DNA of 41,715 bases from assembly GCA_026692885.1 (NCBI GenBank), contig JAPLNJ010000857.1, positions 1-41,715 of the forward strand, written 5' to 3'. The position numbers and the translations under genes are program-made. The DNA comes from Planctomycetota bacterium (GTDB taxonomy: Bacteria; Planctomycetota; Planctomycetia; Pirellulales; Pirellulaceae). Shown here piece by piece: positions 8,954-17,387 of the stretch; within the stretch, counting starts at the first letter, position 1, and every line of letters begins with the position of its first letter. Under the pieces are notes generated by a model. That model ran no database searches and was not told the origin of the DNA. It saw only the letters and a list, made by a program, of their open reading frames with translations.

Positions 8954-9490
8954 TTACACGTCGAAGGTGTTGCAGTACCAGTGGTCGAAGGACATCAGAA
9001 GAACGATCGGTTCGACCTCGCCCGTCGGTATTCGCAATTCATTCGCCCGGTCGGACTTGTCGAAGTTCAGATGCAGATGCGCCCACGGATGCTGCGGGTT
9101 GTCGCCCAGTTTAGGGTCCCATCCGTCACCTCGGGGTTGACCTTCCTTCTTGTCCAATCTCAAGGACACGATATTGTTGATATTCGGAGGAATTTGACGC
9201 ACGGCGAGGCGATAGGTCGCGATCTCTGCCAAGCCCTTGTCGTTCGTGCGAAGGCGCAAGAATAGGTCCAAGCGGCCACCCTTGGCCAACTCGAATGGCG
9301 CGTGAGCGGCGGGGCAGCCCGCAAGCAGGCCAGGAGCATCGTAGGTATCGCTTCGTTTGACAAGCCAGCTCTCACTCTTCTGGGAGCGAACAATTTGAAG
9401 CGTCCTTCTCCCTGGTGCCAGGGACCGTAGTCCGAGGACGCACGCACCCAGGAGTTGAAGGTAGTTCTTGGGGGTCAGTTCGGCCGTCAT
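8954..9490 (-). CDS. Unrecognised protein, third gene of the NTPase module
   Basis: I do not recognise this 178-residue protein. It has no signal peptide or membrane segment. The N-terminal third is mixed, and the rest is rich in short beta-type stretches (LDLFLRLRT, NIVSLRLDKK, HLHLNFD). A C-terminal segment reads like a conserved family core: DNPQHPWAHLHLNF, then LRIPTGEVEP, then MSFDHWYCN. The HxH and the terminal H-W-Y-C cluster could be catalytic or metal-binding, but that is inference. Its ATG overlaps the stop of the preceding gene by 4 bp (ATGA), so it is translationally coupled and co-expressed with the two upstream genes. It may be the effector of the module. Confidence 0.8.
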   Translation of the reverse strand: MTAELTPKNYLQLLGACVLGLRSLAPGRRTLQIVRSQKSESWLVKRSDTYDAPGLLAGCPAAHAPFELAKGGRLDLFLRLRTNDKGLAEIATYRLAVRQIPPNINNIVSLRLDKKEGQPRGDGWDPKLGDNPQHPWAHLHLNFDKSDRANELRIPTGEVEPIVLLMSFDHWYCNTFDV

Positions 9491-10101
9491 GTCTGTGCAC
9501 GTGCTTTCATGTCACCGTAGAGGGCGAGCAACTCGTTCCACATCCACCCATCGTCAATGCCTGTGCCTTGGCCGCTTTCCCATTTCCGCGAGAAATCTTT
9601 GCTGCTCATCCCGTGCTTCGCTTCGAATGACCGGATTGCTCGTCGGACATCTGACGGCGTGAAAGGGCGCGAAAGTGCCTCTGCATAGTAGATGATGGGA
9701 CCAAACCAATCCATGAAGTCCGGGCAAGCAGCAAACAAGTCACCGCGGCGGTTCTCGCGAAGGACGAGAATCACTGCCCGAAAACAGCGCAGCTGCTCTC
9801 GCAAGCCATTCAAGATACGGCCTGCCCCGTCAAGCAGCGTTTCGAGGTCGTAGAGTACCAGGACGGTTGCACTCGCATGCTGCGACTTCAACTGGCCATG
9901 CAAGGCCACGACGAATTGCTCCGCGACTAGATTCTCGCCGCTGAGCAACGAGGTGCGGATGGTACGCTCTGTTCGGCGTACACTGCGTTTCAGGTTCGTG
10001 AGGAGAGCCAGCATGGCCGGGCGATGTTCCCAACTCACGAGCGCAAAGATACCCTTTCGAACAAGCAGCAGGTCCACGAAATCATCTATGCCGTAGATCA
10101 A
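9487..10101 (-). CDS. STAND-like protein apparently lacking a P-loop, second gene of the module
   Basis: A 204-residue cytoplasmic protein. A hydrophobic strand followed by an acidic residue (TVLVLYDLETLL, about 82-93) resembles a Walker B strand. After it, LRCFRAVILVLREN resembles the next core strand of a P-loop NTPase. Where a Walker A should fall (after IFALVSW, about 18-24) there is no GxxxxGK[ST]. It therefore looks like an inactive NTPase domain plus a helical C-terminal half. The start is TTG at 10101, supported by a perfect AGGAGG at 10108-10113. The gap to the ATPase gene is 16 bp and the overlap with the next gene is 4 bp. Homology was not tested, so the pseudo-NTPase reading is inference. 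Confidence 0.8.
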   Translation of the reverse strand: MIYGIDDFVDLLLVRKGIFALVSWEHRPAMLALLTNLKRSVRRTERTIRTSLLSGENLVAEQFVVALHGQLKSQHASATVLVLYDLETLLDGAGRILNGLREQLRCFRAVILVLRENRRGDLFAACPDFMDWFGPIIYYAEALSRPFTPSDVRRAIRSFEAKHGMSSKDFSRKWESGQGTGIDDGWMWNELLALYGDMKARAQT

Positions 10102-10117
10102 ACGAAACCTCCTGCAC

Positions 10118-11464
10118 CTAGGAAGAAACGGCCTTGCCGCTAGACATCCGCTTCCGGTACGCCTCGACGAGCGGCTCCGCCCACGCGGCTAGACGGAATT
10201 GTTTGTCCGGCGGCGCGCTCCCGTCGCGAAGCAACAATCCGTCACGGACGGACTGGATCGCGCACGGAACGTTGGCACCGCCGGAATCCAAGACGTCCAC
10301 AATCGCCGCATAGTCGTCGTCGGTTAGTCTTCCCCGCCAGCGATCCGTCATCGCATGCTGAACAAGATCGATATGTTGGTTTAGAACATGGGCATCGCCC
10401 GCGTCCAGGGCATAGCCGACGCAGGCCGCACACGCATGCACGAAAGCGCGCGGCAAGCCGCCGGAGAGGTATGCGAGCTGGCGGCACTGGAGCGCGGAAA
10501 ACGCTTGCTGCCCGCCAATCGAACGGAGAATGTTCAAATAGGGCTGCAGATTCGCATCCCTGGCATCCGATTTGTGTGGTTCAGGTACGGGCAGAGGATC
10601 AAGAACGCCAATCTCTCCCCAGACGTGATCGAGCTCTCGGCCCTGTTGCGTGAACAGCCCGTCCAGCGGCAAAGTCGCAAGGACGCCGCAGGGCAATCGC
10701 ATCCAAGCCATGGCGTGATCGATGAATAGTTCGTGCTGTGTGGTTTCGTCTCGAACCTTGTCCAAATCATCGATGACAAGAAGGACAGGCTTCTGTGCCT
10801 TGCCCTCTAACTCTTTGATGACTACCTCACAACTGCGTGCGACCCGGCTCACATCCAGAGTTACCAGTTGTCCGGGGGAGATGTATCGCAGGGCCAGACG
10901 CTGAAGGATATCCGAGTACAGATCCGCCAACTGCGTCCCGGTCGCGGCGCCGATGGTTCGCTCTAGCAGCTCCTCCCAGACACTTGGTCCGATCGGTAGT
11001 CCGACCGGTCCGGCGGTGACGGCAGTTCGACGCGCTGGTCGTGAAGGTCTCTGGTCTCGTACGTGCGTCACCAGTTCTTCCACCAATCCCGGTGGTAATT
11101 CACCGAGTTGCAAGACCCACTCGCGGATGAGAGCCTCAAGGATGACGATCAGCAACGAGAACGTGTTAGCATTGTGGACTCCAAGTGACTGGGCGATCGA
11201 GGTCCAGACGACGAATCGATCGGGAGTTAAGTCCTGACGCAACTGCCAGAGTTCCGTTGACTTACCAACTCCAATGTGACCGGTCAGCAAAGCTTTGGCA
11301 TACGGATCGGCCGCCAGTGAAGTACGCAACTGGCGAATGGCCGTGGACTCTCTTGCCGTCCGCGGAAGCGCAGAGGCGTCGAATCCTGCGGGGACGTTGG
11401 GGTTCAAGCGTCGTAGTATCTCGCGTAGATCGATCGGTTCTTCCGTACTTTGTCGCTTCGGCAT
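10118..11464 (-). CDS. STAND/ORC-like AAA+ ATPase, first gene of the module
   Basis: A 448-residue ATPase. Walker A is GHIGVGKST (62-70), as in the bacterial GHxGxGKSTEL ATPases related to ORC/KAP/STAND proteins. Walker B is VLLVIDDLD (227-235). A SGGLPR segment near 334-339 resembles the GGxxR sensor-2 site of ORC/STAND ATPases. The last 90 residues look like a winged helix followed by a short tail. Residues 120-180 form an insertion rich in Arg and Pro. No nuclease, protease or TIR domain is visible, so effector activity, if any, should lie in a partner. It leads a three-gene operon, and third-position base use looks less GC-rich than in neighbouring genes, hinting at transfer. Confidence 0.88.
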   Translation of the reverse strand: MPKRQSTEEPIDLREILRRLNPNVPAGFDASALPRTARESTAIRQLRTSLAADPYAKALLTGHIGVGKSTELWQLRQDLTPDRFVVWTSIAQSLGVHNANTFSLLIVILEALIREWVLQLGELPPGLVEELVTHVRDQRPSRPARRTAVTAGPVGLPIGPSVWEELLERTIGAATGTQLADLYSDILQRLALRYISPGQLVTLDVSRVARSCEVVIKELEGKAQKPVLLVIDDLDKVRDETTQHELFIDHAMAWMRLPCGVLATLPLDGLFTQQGRELDHVWGEIGVLDPLPVPEPHKSDARDANLQPYLNILRSIGGQQAFSALQCRQLAYLSGGLPRAFVHACAACVGYALDAGDAHVLNQHIDLVQHAMTDRWRGRLTDDDYAAIVDVLDSGGANVPCAIQSVRDGLLLRDGSAPPDKQFRLAAWAEPLVEAYRKRMSSGKAVSS

Positions 11465-11590
11465 TTGATCCTACCTAGTGGCAGACCGGTCGTCCGGCAA
11501 GGAACTTGGCATCACGCTACCAGGTGATCCTAACAGACGAGATCGATTCAGTTAAGCACCCCCCTCCCGCCGCGAAGCCGTCCCTAGACT

Positions 11591-12110
11591 TCACTTCAGC
11601 GTAGTTCCGATCGCGCGCAGTTGCTCGACGAACGGCTGCGGGATAGGCCGGTTTTCTGGATCGGCACGTCATAGGTCACGGCGCCGCCCTTGTCGACAAT
11701 CTGCCGCGTCAAGCCGATGACTTTGTCGTCCGGCCATTGGGGCTGTTGGCCGCCGCACCAAGTCGTGCCCAGAAAGCTCAAAATGTGAAACTGAACTTTG
11801 GCCCCTGCACACGCCAGCCAGCGGCCCTGGCAGGCCTCGACCGCCCGCGGCAGCAGGTCCAGATTCACCTCGCCGGCGGCATAGTCTTCGTACGGCGTGT
11901 GGGCCACCACCGGTACTTTCACACCCGGATTGAAGGCCACGATCGCGGCGGGATTCCCGGCCCTGAGTGCGGCGGCGAAGCTGACAAAGTTCGGCTCGTC
12001 CTCGAAACGGTACATCTGGTCCGCGAAGTAACAGCCGTCGATCCACCAGCCCGCCACAGCCTGCCCCCAGCGCTGCGACCACGCGCGGATCACGGCTTCC
12101 CAGTTCCGTT
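11591..12110 (-). pseudogene. Truncated, frameshifted glycosidase-like gene
   Basis: The readable frame (GTG at 12093 to 11596) gives 165 residues that look like the C-terminal part of an alpha-L-fucosidase-like or related TIM-barrel protein: GWWIDGCY, then SFAAALRAGNP, then VAFNPGVKVP, then EDYAAGEVN. Upstream the same frame meets a stop near 12109, so the N-terminal catalytic part is gone. Near 11652 the frame slips. One extra base would restore a natural end (GLIPQPFVEQLRAIGTTLK) with a stop at 11591-11593. Both lesions mark a dead gene, lying 127 bp from the start of the three-gene module. Confidence 0.75.
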
Positions 12111-12252
12111 AAGATGTAGACGCTGCTTGCGAAACCGCGAGTGGGAGTGTGCAGTTGCGATTATGGAGTCTGGACCGGCCTGCGGAAAGCCCCGTTGCGG
12201 GTTGGTCAATTCGTCCTCGCCAGCCAGGCAGACAGGCGACGGGCGACGCGGT

Positions 12253-12258
12253 TATAAT
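12253..12258 (+). promoter_or_regulatory. Possible -10 box upstream of the ceramidase-like gene
   Basis: A perfect TATAAT lies 44 bp before the chosen start codon. No good -35 box is placed 16-18 bp upstream, so this is tentative. Confidence 0.3.
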
Positions 12259-12301
12259 CTCGGTCGTCGGCGGGCCCCTTACTCATTCCACGGAGAATCC
12301 C

Positions 12302-13771
12302 ATGCGGCACCTGATTCAAATCGCAGTCGGTCTCTTGCTCATCACACAGTCGTTGGCAGTGCAGCTGCTCGCCGCCGAATTGCAGGTCGGTACGGCGACC
12401 GCCGACATTACTCCGGTGCTGCCCGTGGCGGTGACGGGGCAGTTCAACCTGCGAATCGCCCGCACGGCGGAGACACCCCTGACGGCCAATGTCGTGGCCT
12501 TGGAATCGCGCGAGGGAGACCGGACGCTCGACACGGCGATCCTGGTCTCGTGCGATCTGGTCGGCATCCCGACCGAGTTCCTCGCGCAGGTGCGCGACCA
12601 GGTGCAGCAGCGGCTGCCGGATCTGGACGTGAAGAAAATCCTCTTGAACGGAACCCATACCCACACGGCGCCGGTCTTGGGCAATGATGAGTATCCGATT
12701 CCGAAAGAAGGCGTCACGCAAGTCGATGCGTATCGAGCCTTCTTCGCCCAACGTGTCGCTGAAGCGATCGTTCAGGCCTGGAACGGCCGTCGCGCCGGCA
12801 GTGTCACGTGGGGCCTCAGCCACGCGGTGGTGGCCTACAACCGCCGCGCGGCCTATGCCAACGGCTCGTCGCAGATGTACGGCCGCACCGATGTGCCGGA
12901 GTTCCGTAATCTGGAAGGCTACGAAGACCACGACATCGACACGCTCTTCTTCTGGGACAAGGAGGGGAAGCTGATCGCCATGAGCATCGACGTGGCCTGC
13001 ACGGCACAGGAAGTCGAAGGGCGCTCGACGGTGAATGCCGACTACTGGCATCCGGTGCGCGAGGCGCTGCGCCAGCGTTACGGCGCCGACCTGTGCGTGC
13101 TGGGCTGGATCGGCGCAGCCGGCGACCAGTCACCGCACCTGATGTACCGTAAGGCGGCCGACGAACGGATGCGTGAACTCCGCAAGCTGAACCGCCTGGA
13201 GGAAATCGCGCGGCGCATCGTGCGTGCCGTGGAGGAAGCCTACGAGGCGGTGAAGGAGAATCGCCACGCGGACGCGACGTTGGTCCACAAGGTGGAGACG
13301 CTCTCGCTACCGATGCGGTTGGTCACCGAGGCGGAATATGCCGAAGCCAAAGCCGAGTGCGACCAGGCCACGGCCCAGTTGGCAGCAGATCCGAAGAAGG
13401 CCGACCAGGTTTTTCGGCGACTGAAGTGGTACGCCGTCACCGTCGAGCGGTTCGAGAAACAGAAGACCGATCCGCAGCCGAAGCTGGAAATGGAATTGCA
13501 TGTGCTGCGATTGGGCGACGCCGTGGTCTGCACCAACCAATTCGAACTGTTCACGGACTACGGCATTCGCATCAAAGCGCGAAGCAAGGCCGGGCAGACG
13601 TTCGTGATCCAATTGGTCGGCCCCGGCTCGTACCTGCCCACCGAGAAGGCCGTCCGCGGCGGCCATTACAGCGCCATCGTGCACAGCAGTCTGGTCGGCC
13701 CCGAAGGTGGACAGATCCTCGTGGATCACACCGTGGAACTGGTCAACAGCCTGTGGGCTGGGGCGAAATAG
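12302..13771 (+). CDS. Secreted neutral/alkaline ceramidase-like protein
   Basis: A 489-residue exported protein with a signal peptide (about 1-24, LLLITQSLAVQLLAA). It begins its mature part with VGTATADITPVLPVAVTG, typical of the neutral/alkaline non-lysosomal ceramidase N-terminal domain. The metal-binding-type motif NGTHTHTAP (about 118-126) is present. Family members hydrolyse N-acyl amides. In planctomycetes most are uncharacterised, and a substrate other than ceramide is likely. The open frame extends 51 codons upstream, but GGAG seven bases before the ATG at 12302 and the signal peptide fix the start. It is convergent with the DedA gene and probably monocistronic. Confidence 0.88.
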   Translation: MRHLIQIAVGLLLITQSLAVQLLAAELQVGTATADITPVLPVAVTGQFNLRIARTAETPLTANVVALESREGDRTLDTAILVSCDLVGIPTEFLAQVRDQVQQRLPDLDVKKILLNGTHTHTAPVLGNDEYPIPKEGVTQVDAYRAFFAQRVAEAIVQAWNGRRAGSVTWGLSHAVVAYNRRAAYANGSSQMYGRTDVPEFRNLEGYEDHDIDTLFFWDKEGKLIAMSIDVACTAQEVEGRSTVNADYWHPVREALRQRYGADLCVLGWIGAAGDQSPHLMYRKAADERMRELRKLNRLEEIARRIVRAVEEAYEAVKENRHADATLVHKVETLSLPMRLVTEAEYAEAKAECDQATAQLAADPKKADQVFRRLKWYAVTVERFEKQKTDPQPKLEMELHVLRLGDAVVCTNQFELFTDYGIRIKARSKAGQTFVIQLVGPGSYLPTEKAVRGGHYSAIVHSSLVGPEGGQILVDHTVELVNSLWAGAK

Positions 13772-13881
13772 TTCGACTGTCTGACTTCGACCCCAGTCGT
13801 CTTGTGCCGATCAAGGCCACTTGCTGATAGCCAGTTGGCTCATCGAACTGGGCGGGCTGTTTCGTCATCCAACGTCCGGCG

Positions 13882-14580
13882 TTACTCCTCGCCCGACAGT
13901 TCGGCAGCGGTCCGGGGCCGCGGTTGCGGAGGCGAATTGCGGTCGGCTTGGCGTTGCCGGAAGTACTCCAAGACGCCCGGCAGCAACGAGATGAAAATAA
14001 TCATCAGCAACACGGACGCAAAGTGTTCCTTGACCCACGGGAGGTTGCCGAACCAGTAGCCGGCAAACACGAAACCCGTGACCCACGCCAGACCGCCGAT
14101 CACATTGTAGGCCAGGAAGCGCCGATAGCTCATCGCGCCGACGCCCGCCACGAACGGCGCGAACGTCCGGACAAAGGGAACGAACCGGGCGATGATGATC
14201 GTGCTGCCACCGTATTTCTCGAAGAAGCGGTGGGTCCGGTCGAGGTGTTTACGGTTGAAGAACCGGGACGACTCACCGCGAAGCACCTTGGGACCCAGGA
14301 AGTACCCGATGTGGTAGTTCACCGTGTCTCCCGCCACCGCCGCTACGACCAGCAGTAGCCACAGTAATCCGACGTCCAGCGATCCCAAGGAAGCGATCGC
14401 GCCTGCCGCAAACAGCAGGGAATCGCCTGGCAGAAACGGCGTGACCACCAACCCGGTTTCGCAAAATACGACCAGGAACAGAATCAGGTAGGTCCACGAA
14501 CCATAATTCTGCGTGAGTGTCTCCAAGTGCTTGTCGAGGTGGAGAATCCACTCGATCGCCAAGTTTACCAAGTCTTTCAT
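13882..14580 (-). CDS. DedA family membrane protein
   Basis: A 232-residue inner-membrane protein of the DedA/VTT family, whose members move lipid carriers such as undecaprenyl phosphate or phospholipids across the membrane. Hallmarks are the re-entrant loop FLPGDSLLFAAG and the ARFVPFVRTFAPFVAG segment with its conserved arginines, plus about five membrane segments. The longer open frame upstream (to 15021) runs antisense through the FHA coding frame and is not credible. The ATG at 14580 gives the usual short cytoplasmic N-terminus. It is followed by a convergent gene and preceded by the FHA gene on the same strand, 130 bp away. Confidence 0.92.
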   Translation of the reverse strand: MKDLVNLAIEWILHLDKHLETLTQNYGSWTYLILFLVVFCETGLVVTPFLPGDSLLFAAGAIASLGSLDVGLLWLLLVVAAVAGDTVNYHIGYFLGPKVLRGESSRFFNRKHLDRTHRFFEKYGGSTIIIARFVPFVRTFAPFVAGVGAMSYRRFLAYNVIGGLAWVTGFVFAGYWFGNLPWVKEHFASVLLMIIFISLLPGVLEYFRQRQADRNSPPQPRPRTAAELSGEE

Positions 14581-14710
14581 GGGGCCACGTGTCCTGGGTG
14601 TGACTTCGAGGAAGCATCCGGCAGCCTGCGTCCACACGCGACCATCATACCGCGGACGCTGCAGTACGAGAACGTCCCTTGAAACGGCGGGGGCGCCTGA
14701 CGCGAAGCTT

Positions 14711-15301
14711 CTAGGGGAATTCCGCCAGAAAATCGTCCAAGCTGTCGTCGTCGGCCTTGACGGGGCCAGGCTGCGGCGGGCTGTCGGGGTGGGCCGAGCT
14801 CTTGGGCTGGGTTGGGCTCTTGGGCTGGGTTGGGCTGGCCTGAGCGACCCGTTTCGGCGGCATCGTCGTTCCGCGCGGTCCGGGCGTGTCGGACACCTCC
14901 ACAATCTCAAAATCACCAAGGTCGGCGATGTTGCCTCCGCCCGCCTTGGGAGCGGTAGCAGCCGGTGATGCGGCAACTGGAACTGCGGCGGGCCGTGCAT
15001 CTCCGGCTGGCGACGAGTCATAGACGGCTTGGAAGGTGACGCTGCCCAGTGTCAGCAGTCCCCCGGGAGGAAGCACAGCCTCAGTGACCCGTTTATGGTT
15101 GATGAACGTGCCGTTCAGAGACCCCATGTCTCGGACCACCAAGTACCCGTTCGACTCGAAAATCTCGCAGTGTCGACGACTGACCAACGGATGAGGCAGC
15201 ATCAGCGTGGCCTCACGACCGCGGCCCAACACCGCTGGAAGCCGCAAGGTGAATTCGCTGGCTTTCGTGGAGCCGGAGACCATGACTAGTTTCGCGTCCA
15301 T
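14711..15301 (-). CDS. FHA domain protein with proline-rich tail
   Basis: A 196-residue cytoplasmic protein. The N-terminal forkhead-associated domain (about 3-95) has the phosphothreonine-binding residues in GRGREATLML, SRRHCEI and GSLNGTFIN. It should bind a phosphothreonine partner, for example a substrate of a Ser/Thr kinase, none of which is encoded here. The tail (about 100-196) is Ala/Pro-rich and disordered, holds two SPTQPK units from an 18-bp tandem repeat (14801-14836), and ends with an acidic DDDSLDDFL motif. The start is set at MDAKLVMVSG (15301). A 24-codon upstream extension lacks domain sequence. Confidence 0.85.
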   Translation of the reverse strand: MDAKLVMVSGSTKASEFTLRLPAVLGRGREATLMLPHPLVSRRHCEIFESNGYLVVRDMGSLNGTFINHKRVTEAVLPPGGLLTLGSVTFQAVYDSSPAGDARPAAVPVAASPAATAPKAGGGNIADLGDFEIVEVSDTPGPRGTTMPPKRVAQASPTQPKSPTQPKSSAHPDSPPQPGPVKADDDSLDDFLAEFP

Positions 15302-15627
15302 CGGACTATCTCTACCGAATCGGTGCTGGGGGGTGGAGAGGCTCAGGCGGGCGGAGCTGGAATTTCCTTCCATACAGGGTCAAAAAAGCCCCATCCGCCG
15401 AGGCGCGACAGATTTTTTTTCAGACAGCGGATAAGTCTAACTCACCACAAACCGGCCCGCAATGTTAAGTTTTTGGTCGTTCGGGCCTTACGGCTTGGAT
15501 TGGCCTACCCGTGGTTTGCCGGTCCAAGTACCCTTGCAAGCCAGAATTCCAGGCATATAATCGTCAGCGTCTCTTGAGTAACGAACGCTGGTCGCAGGGC
15601 TTGGTAATCGGAATCGGCCGTCGAAGT
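15302..15627. other. Intergenic region upstream of the tRNA gene
   Basis: No gene is seen. The FHA gene starts leftward from this region and the tRNA reads rightward. An oligo-T run lies at 15413-15420. The only clear regulatory signal is the sigma-70-like promoter at 15534-15561. Confidence 0.6.
15534..15561 (+). promoter_or_regulatory. Sigma-70-type promoter for tRNA-Gly (and possibly tig)
   Basis: TTGCAA (15534-15539) and a perfect TATAAT (15556-15561) are separated by 16 bp, 66 bp before the mature tRNA 5' end. This is the best consensus promoter in the window. Co-transcription into trigger factor is possible, because only a T-run separates the two. Confidence 0.65.
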
Positions 15628-15700
15628 GCGGGTGTAGCTCAGTTGGCAGAGCACGACGTTGCCAACGTCGTTGTCGTGGGTTCGAATCCCATCACCCGCT
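15628..15700 (+). tRNA. tRNA-Gly (GCC anticodon)
   Basis: A complete 73-nt cloverleaf. The acceptor stem GCGGGTG pairs with CACCCGC, discriminator T. The D-arm contains AGCTCAGTTGGCAGAGC. The anticodon stem CGACG/CGTCG surrounds the loop TTGCCAA with anticodon GCC. The T-arm is GTGGG-TTCGAAT-CCCAT. The CCA end is not encoded. A CTTTTTTG run follows directly and may end transcription. Confidence 0.96.
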
Positions 15701-15748
15701 CTTTTTTGCTTTCCTGACAGTTGTTTTGCGTAGGACGTGCAAGCATCC

Positions 15749-17257
15749 ATGAGCGAGACAGATACCGAACATACTGACCTTCCGGATGACGTGACAGCGG
15801 TGGAAACTGAGGAAAAGCAGCCCCTAAAGCTGCAGGTTTCTGTCGCCATTCCCAGCACCTGCGAGCGCCACGTCACCGTGGTGGTGCCGCGCGAAGACAT
15901 CGAGCGTTACATCGCGGTGGAATTCGATGAATTGGTCCCCAAAGCGGCAGTTCCCGGATTCCGGCCCGGTCGCGCGCCGCGGAAGTTGGTGATGAACCGC
16001 TTCAAGGACAATGTGAAGGATCAGGTCAAGGGCAAGCTGGTCGTCGACGCGATGAGCCAAGTCACGGAGGAGCAGAAGTTTTCGGCCATCAGCGAGCCGG
16101 ACATGAAGTTCGATGCGATCAAGATGCCCGACGATGGTCCGCTGACCTTCGAGTTCACGTTGGAGGTCCGGCCTGATTTCGATCTGCCCGAATGGAAGGG
16201 GCTGACACTTGTGCGTCCCGAAGCCACCATCACCGACGAGGATGTCGAACAGCATCTGAAAAAATTGCTGGTCCGGCATGGCAAGCTGGTCGACCGAGAC
16301 GGGCCCGCCGAGGTTGGCGATCACGCGACGTTCAACATAACTTTCCGCCTGGATGGTGAGGTCCTGTCGCGCGTCGAGGACAAAATCCTGGCGCTGAAGC
16401 CGAAATTGAGCTTTCGTGACGCCCAGTTCGACGGCTTCGCAGACTTGATTGCCGGTGCCAAGGCTGGCGAGAGGCGTGAGGCCAAGCTCACTATCAGCCA
16501 GGACGCGGAAGGCGAGGCCTTGCGTGGCAAAGAGGTGACGGCGGAGTTCGAGATCGTCAACGTGCAGCGTCTCGAGTGTCCCAAGCTGACCCCGCACTTT
16601 CTGGAGACGATTGGCGGGTTTGCGGACGAGGCGGATTTGAAGAGCACGGTTCGCGAAGAGTTGGAACGTCAGAATCGATATCGACAGCAGCAGTACGTGC
16701 GGCGACAGATTACCGACCAGTTGACTCGCAACGCCAATTGGAAGCTGCCGCCCAAACTGCTCAAGAAGCAAACAGGCCGGGAACTGGCGCGGATGAAGCT
16801 GGAACTGCAGTCCAGCGGGTTTAGCGACGAAGTCATCCAGACGCACTCGAACCAATTGCAGCGCAACAGTCAGGCGTACACCGACCTGGCGCTCAAGGAA
16901 CACTTCATCCTGGAACGTCTCGCCGAGGAAGAAAAAATCGAGGCGGATCCCGGGGATTTCGATCGCGAGATCCAGTTGATCGCCGAACAGAACGGCATCC
17001 CGCCGCGTCGCGTTCGCGCCCGCCTGGAAAAACGCGGCGAGATGGACTCCTTGCGGAACCAAATCATCGAGCGGAAGGTGATTGAGCTGATTACCAGCCA
17101 CTCGCTCGTGACCGATAAACCGGCGGAGTCGCCTGCTGCGGATGACGTGGTGGCCGTGGATCACGTTGTGAGCGGCGACCGAGAGCCCGTCGAGATCCCT
17201 GAAGCCACGCATTCGGACGTGGCCAAATCGCTGCCGGGGCAAACCGAGCACAAGTAG
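15749..17257 (+). CDS. tig: Trigger factor chaperone
   Basis: A 502-residue ribosome-associated chaperone that meets nascent chains at the exit tunnel. The N-terminal domain carries the ribosome-docking signature GFRPGRAPRK (about 71-80). A central FKBP-like domain (roughly 165-265) is followed by a helical C-terminal domain. The protein is longer than the usual 430-450 residues because of an N-terminal acidic leader and a C-terminal acidic tail after about 450. ATG 15749 is preferred to the in-frame GTG at 15737, since the AGGA at 15732 is too close to the GTG. It starts the tig-clpP-clpP block, an arrangement known in many bacteria, though clpX is absent here. Confidence 0.92.
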   Translation: MSETDTEHTDLPDDVTAVETEEKQPLKLQVSVAIPSTCERHVTVVVPREDIERYIAVEFDELVPKAAVPGFRPGRAPRKLVMNRFKDNVKDQVKGKLVVDAMSQVTEEQKFSAISEPDMKFDAIKMPDDGPLTFEFTLEVRPDFDLPEWKGLTLVRPEATITDEDVEQHLKKLLVRHGKLVDRDGPAEVGDHATFNITFRLDGEVLSRVEDKILALKPKLSFRDAQFDGFADLIAGAKAGERREAKLTISQDAEGEALRGKEVTAEFEIVNVQRLECPKLTPHFLETIGGFADEADLKSTVREELERQNRYRQQQYVRRQITDQLTRNANWKLPPKLLKKQTGRELARMKLELQSSGFSDEVIQTHSNQLQRNSQAYTDLALKEHFILERLAEEEKIEADPGDFDREIQLIAEQNGIPPRRVRARLEKRGEMDSLRNQIIERKVIELITSHSLVTDKPAESPAADDVVAVDHVVSGDREPVEIPEATHSDVAKSLPGQTEHK

Positions 17258-17387
17258 GCGGCCGTTTTGCGGATGGCGACGACGTTCGCAACCTGGTGCG
17301 ATGCGCGGTCCCACGCCGAATAACAAATATGCTGTTCAGCCCAGGGGCCGTTCCCCCGGCCACTCAGATGAGAAGGATCGAGGAAGT

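Noticed and set aside
14801..14836. 18-bp tandem repeat in the FHA gene as a mobile or phase-variable site
   Set aside because: Only two copies, in frame, in a disordered tail. It is ordinary low-complexity sequence.
14581..15021. N-terminal extension of the DedA frame
   Set aside because: It overlaps the FHA coding sequence in another frame, and its composition is Arg/Pro/Ser-rich shadow sequence. DedA proteins begin at the chosen ATG.
15824..17326. A 500-codon open frame on the minus strand
   Set aside because: Entirely antisense to trigger factor, which has clear family motifs.
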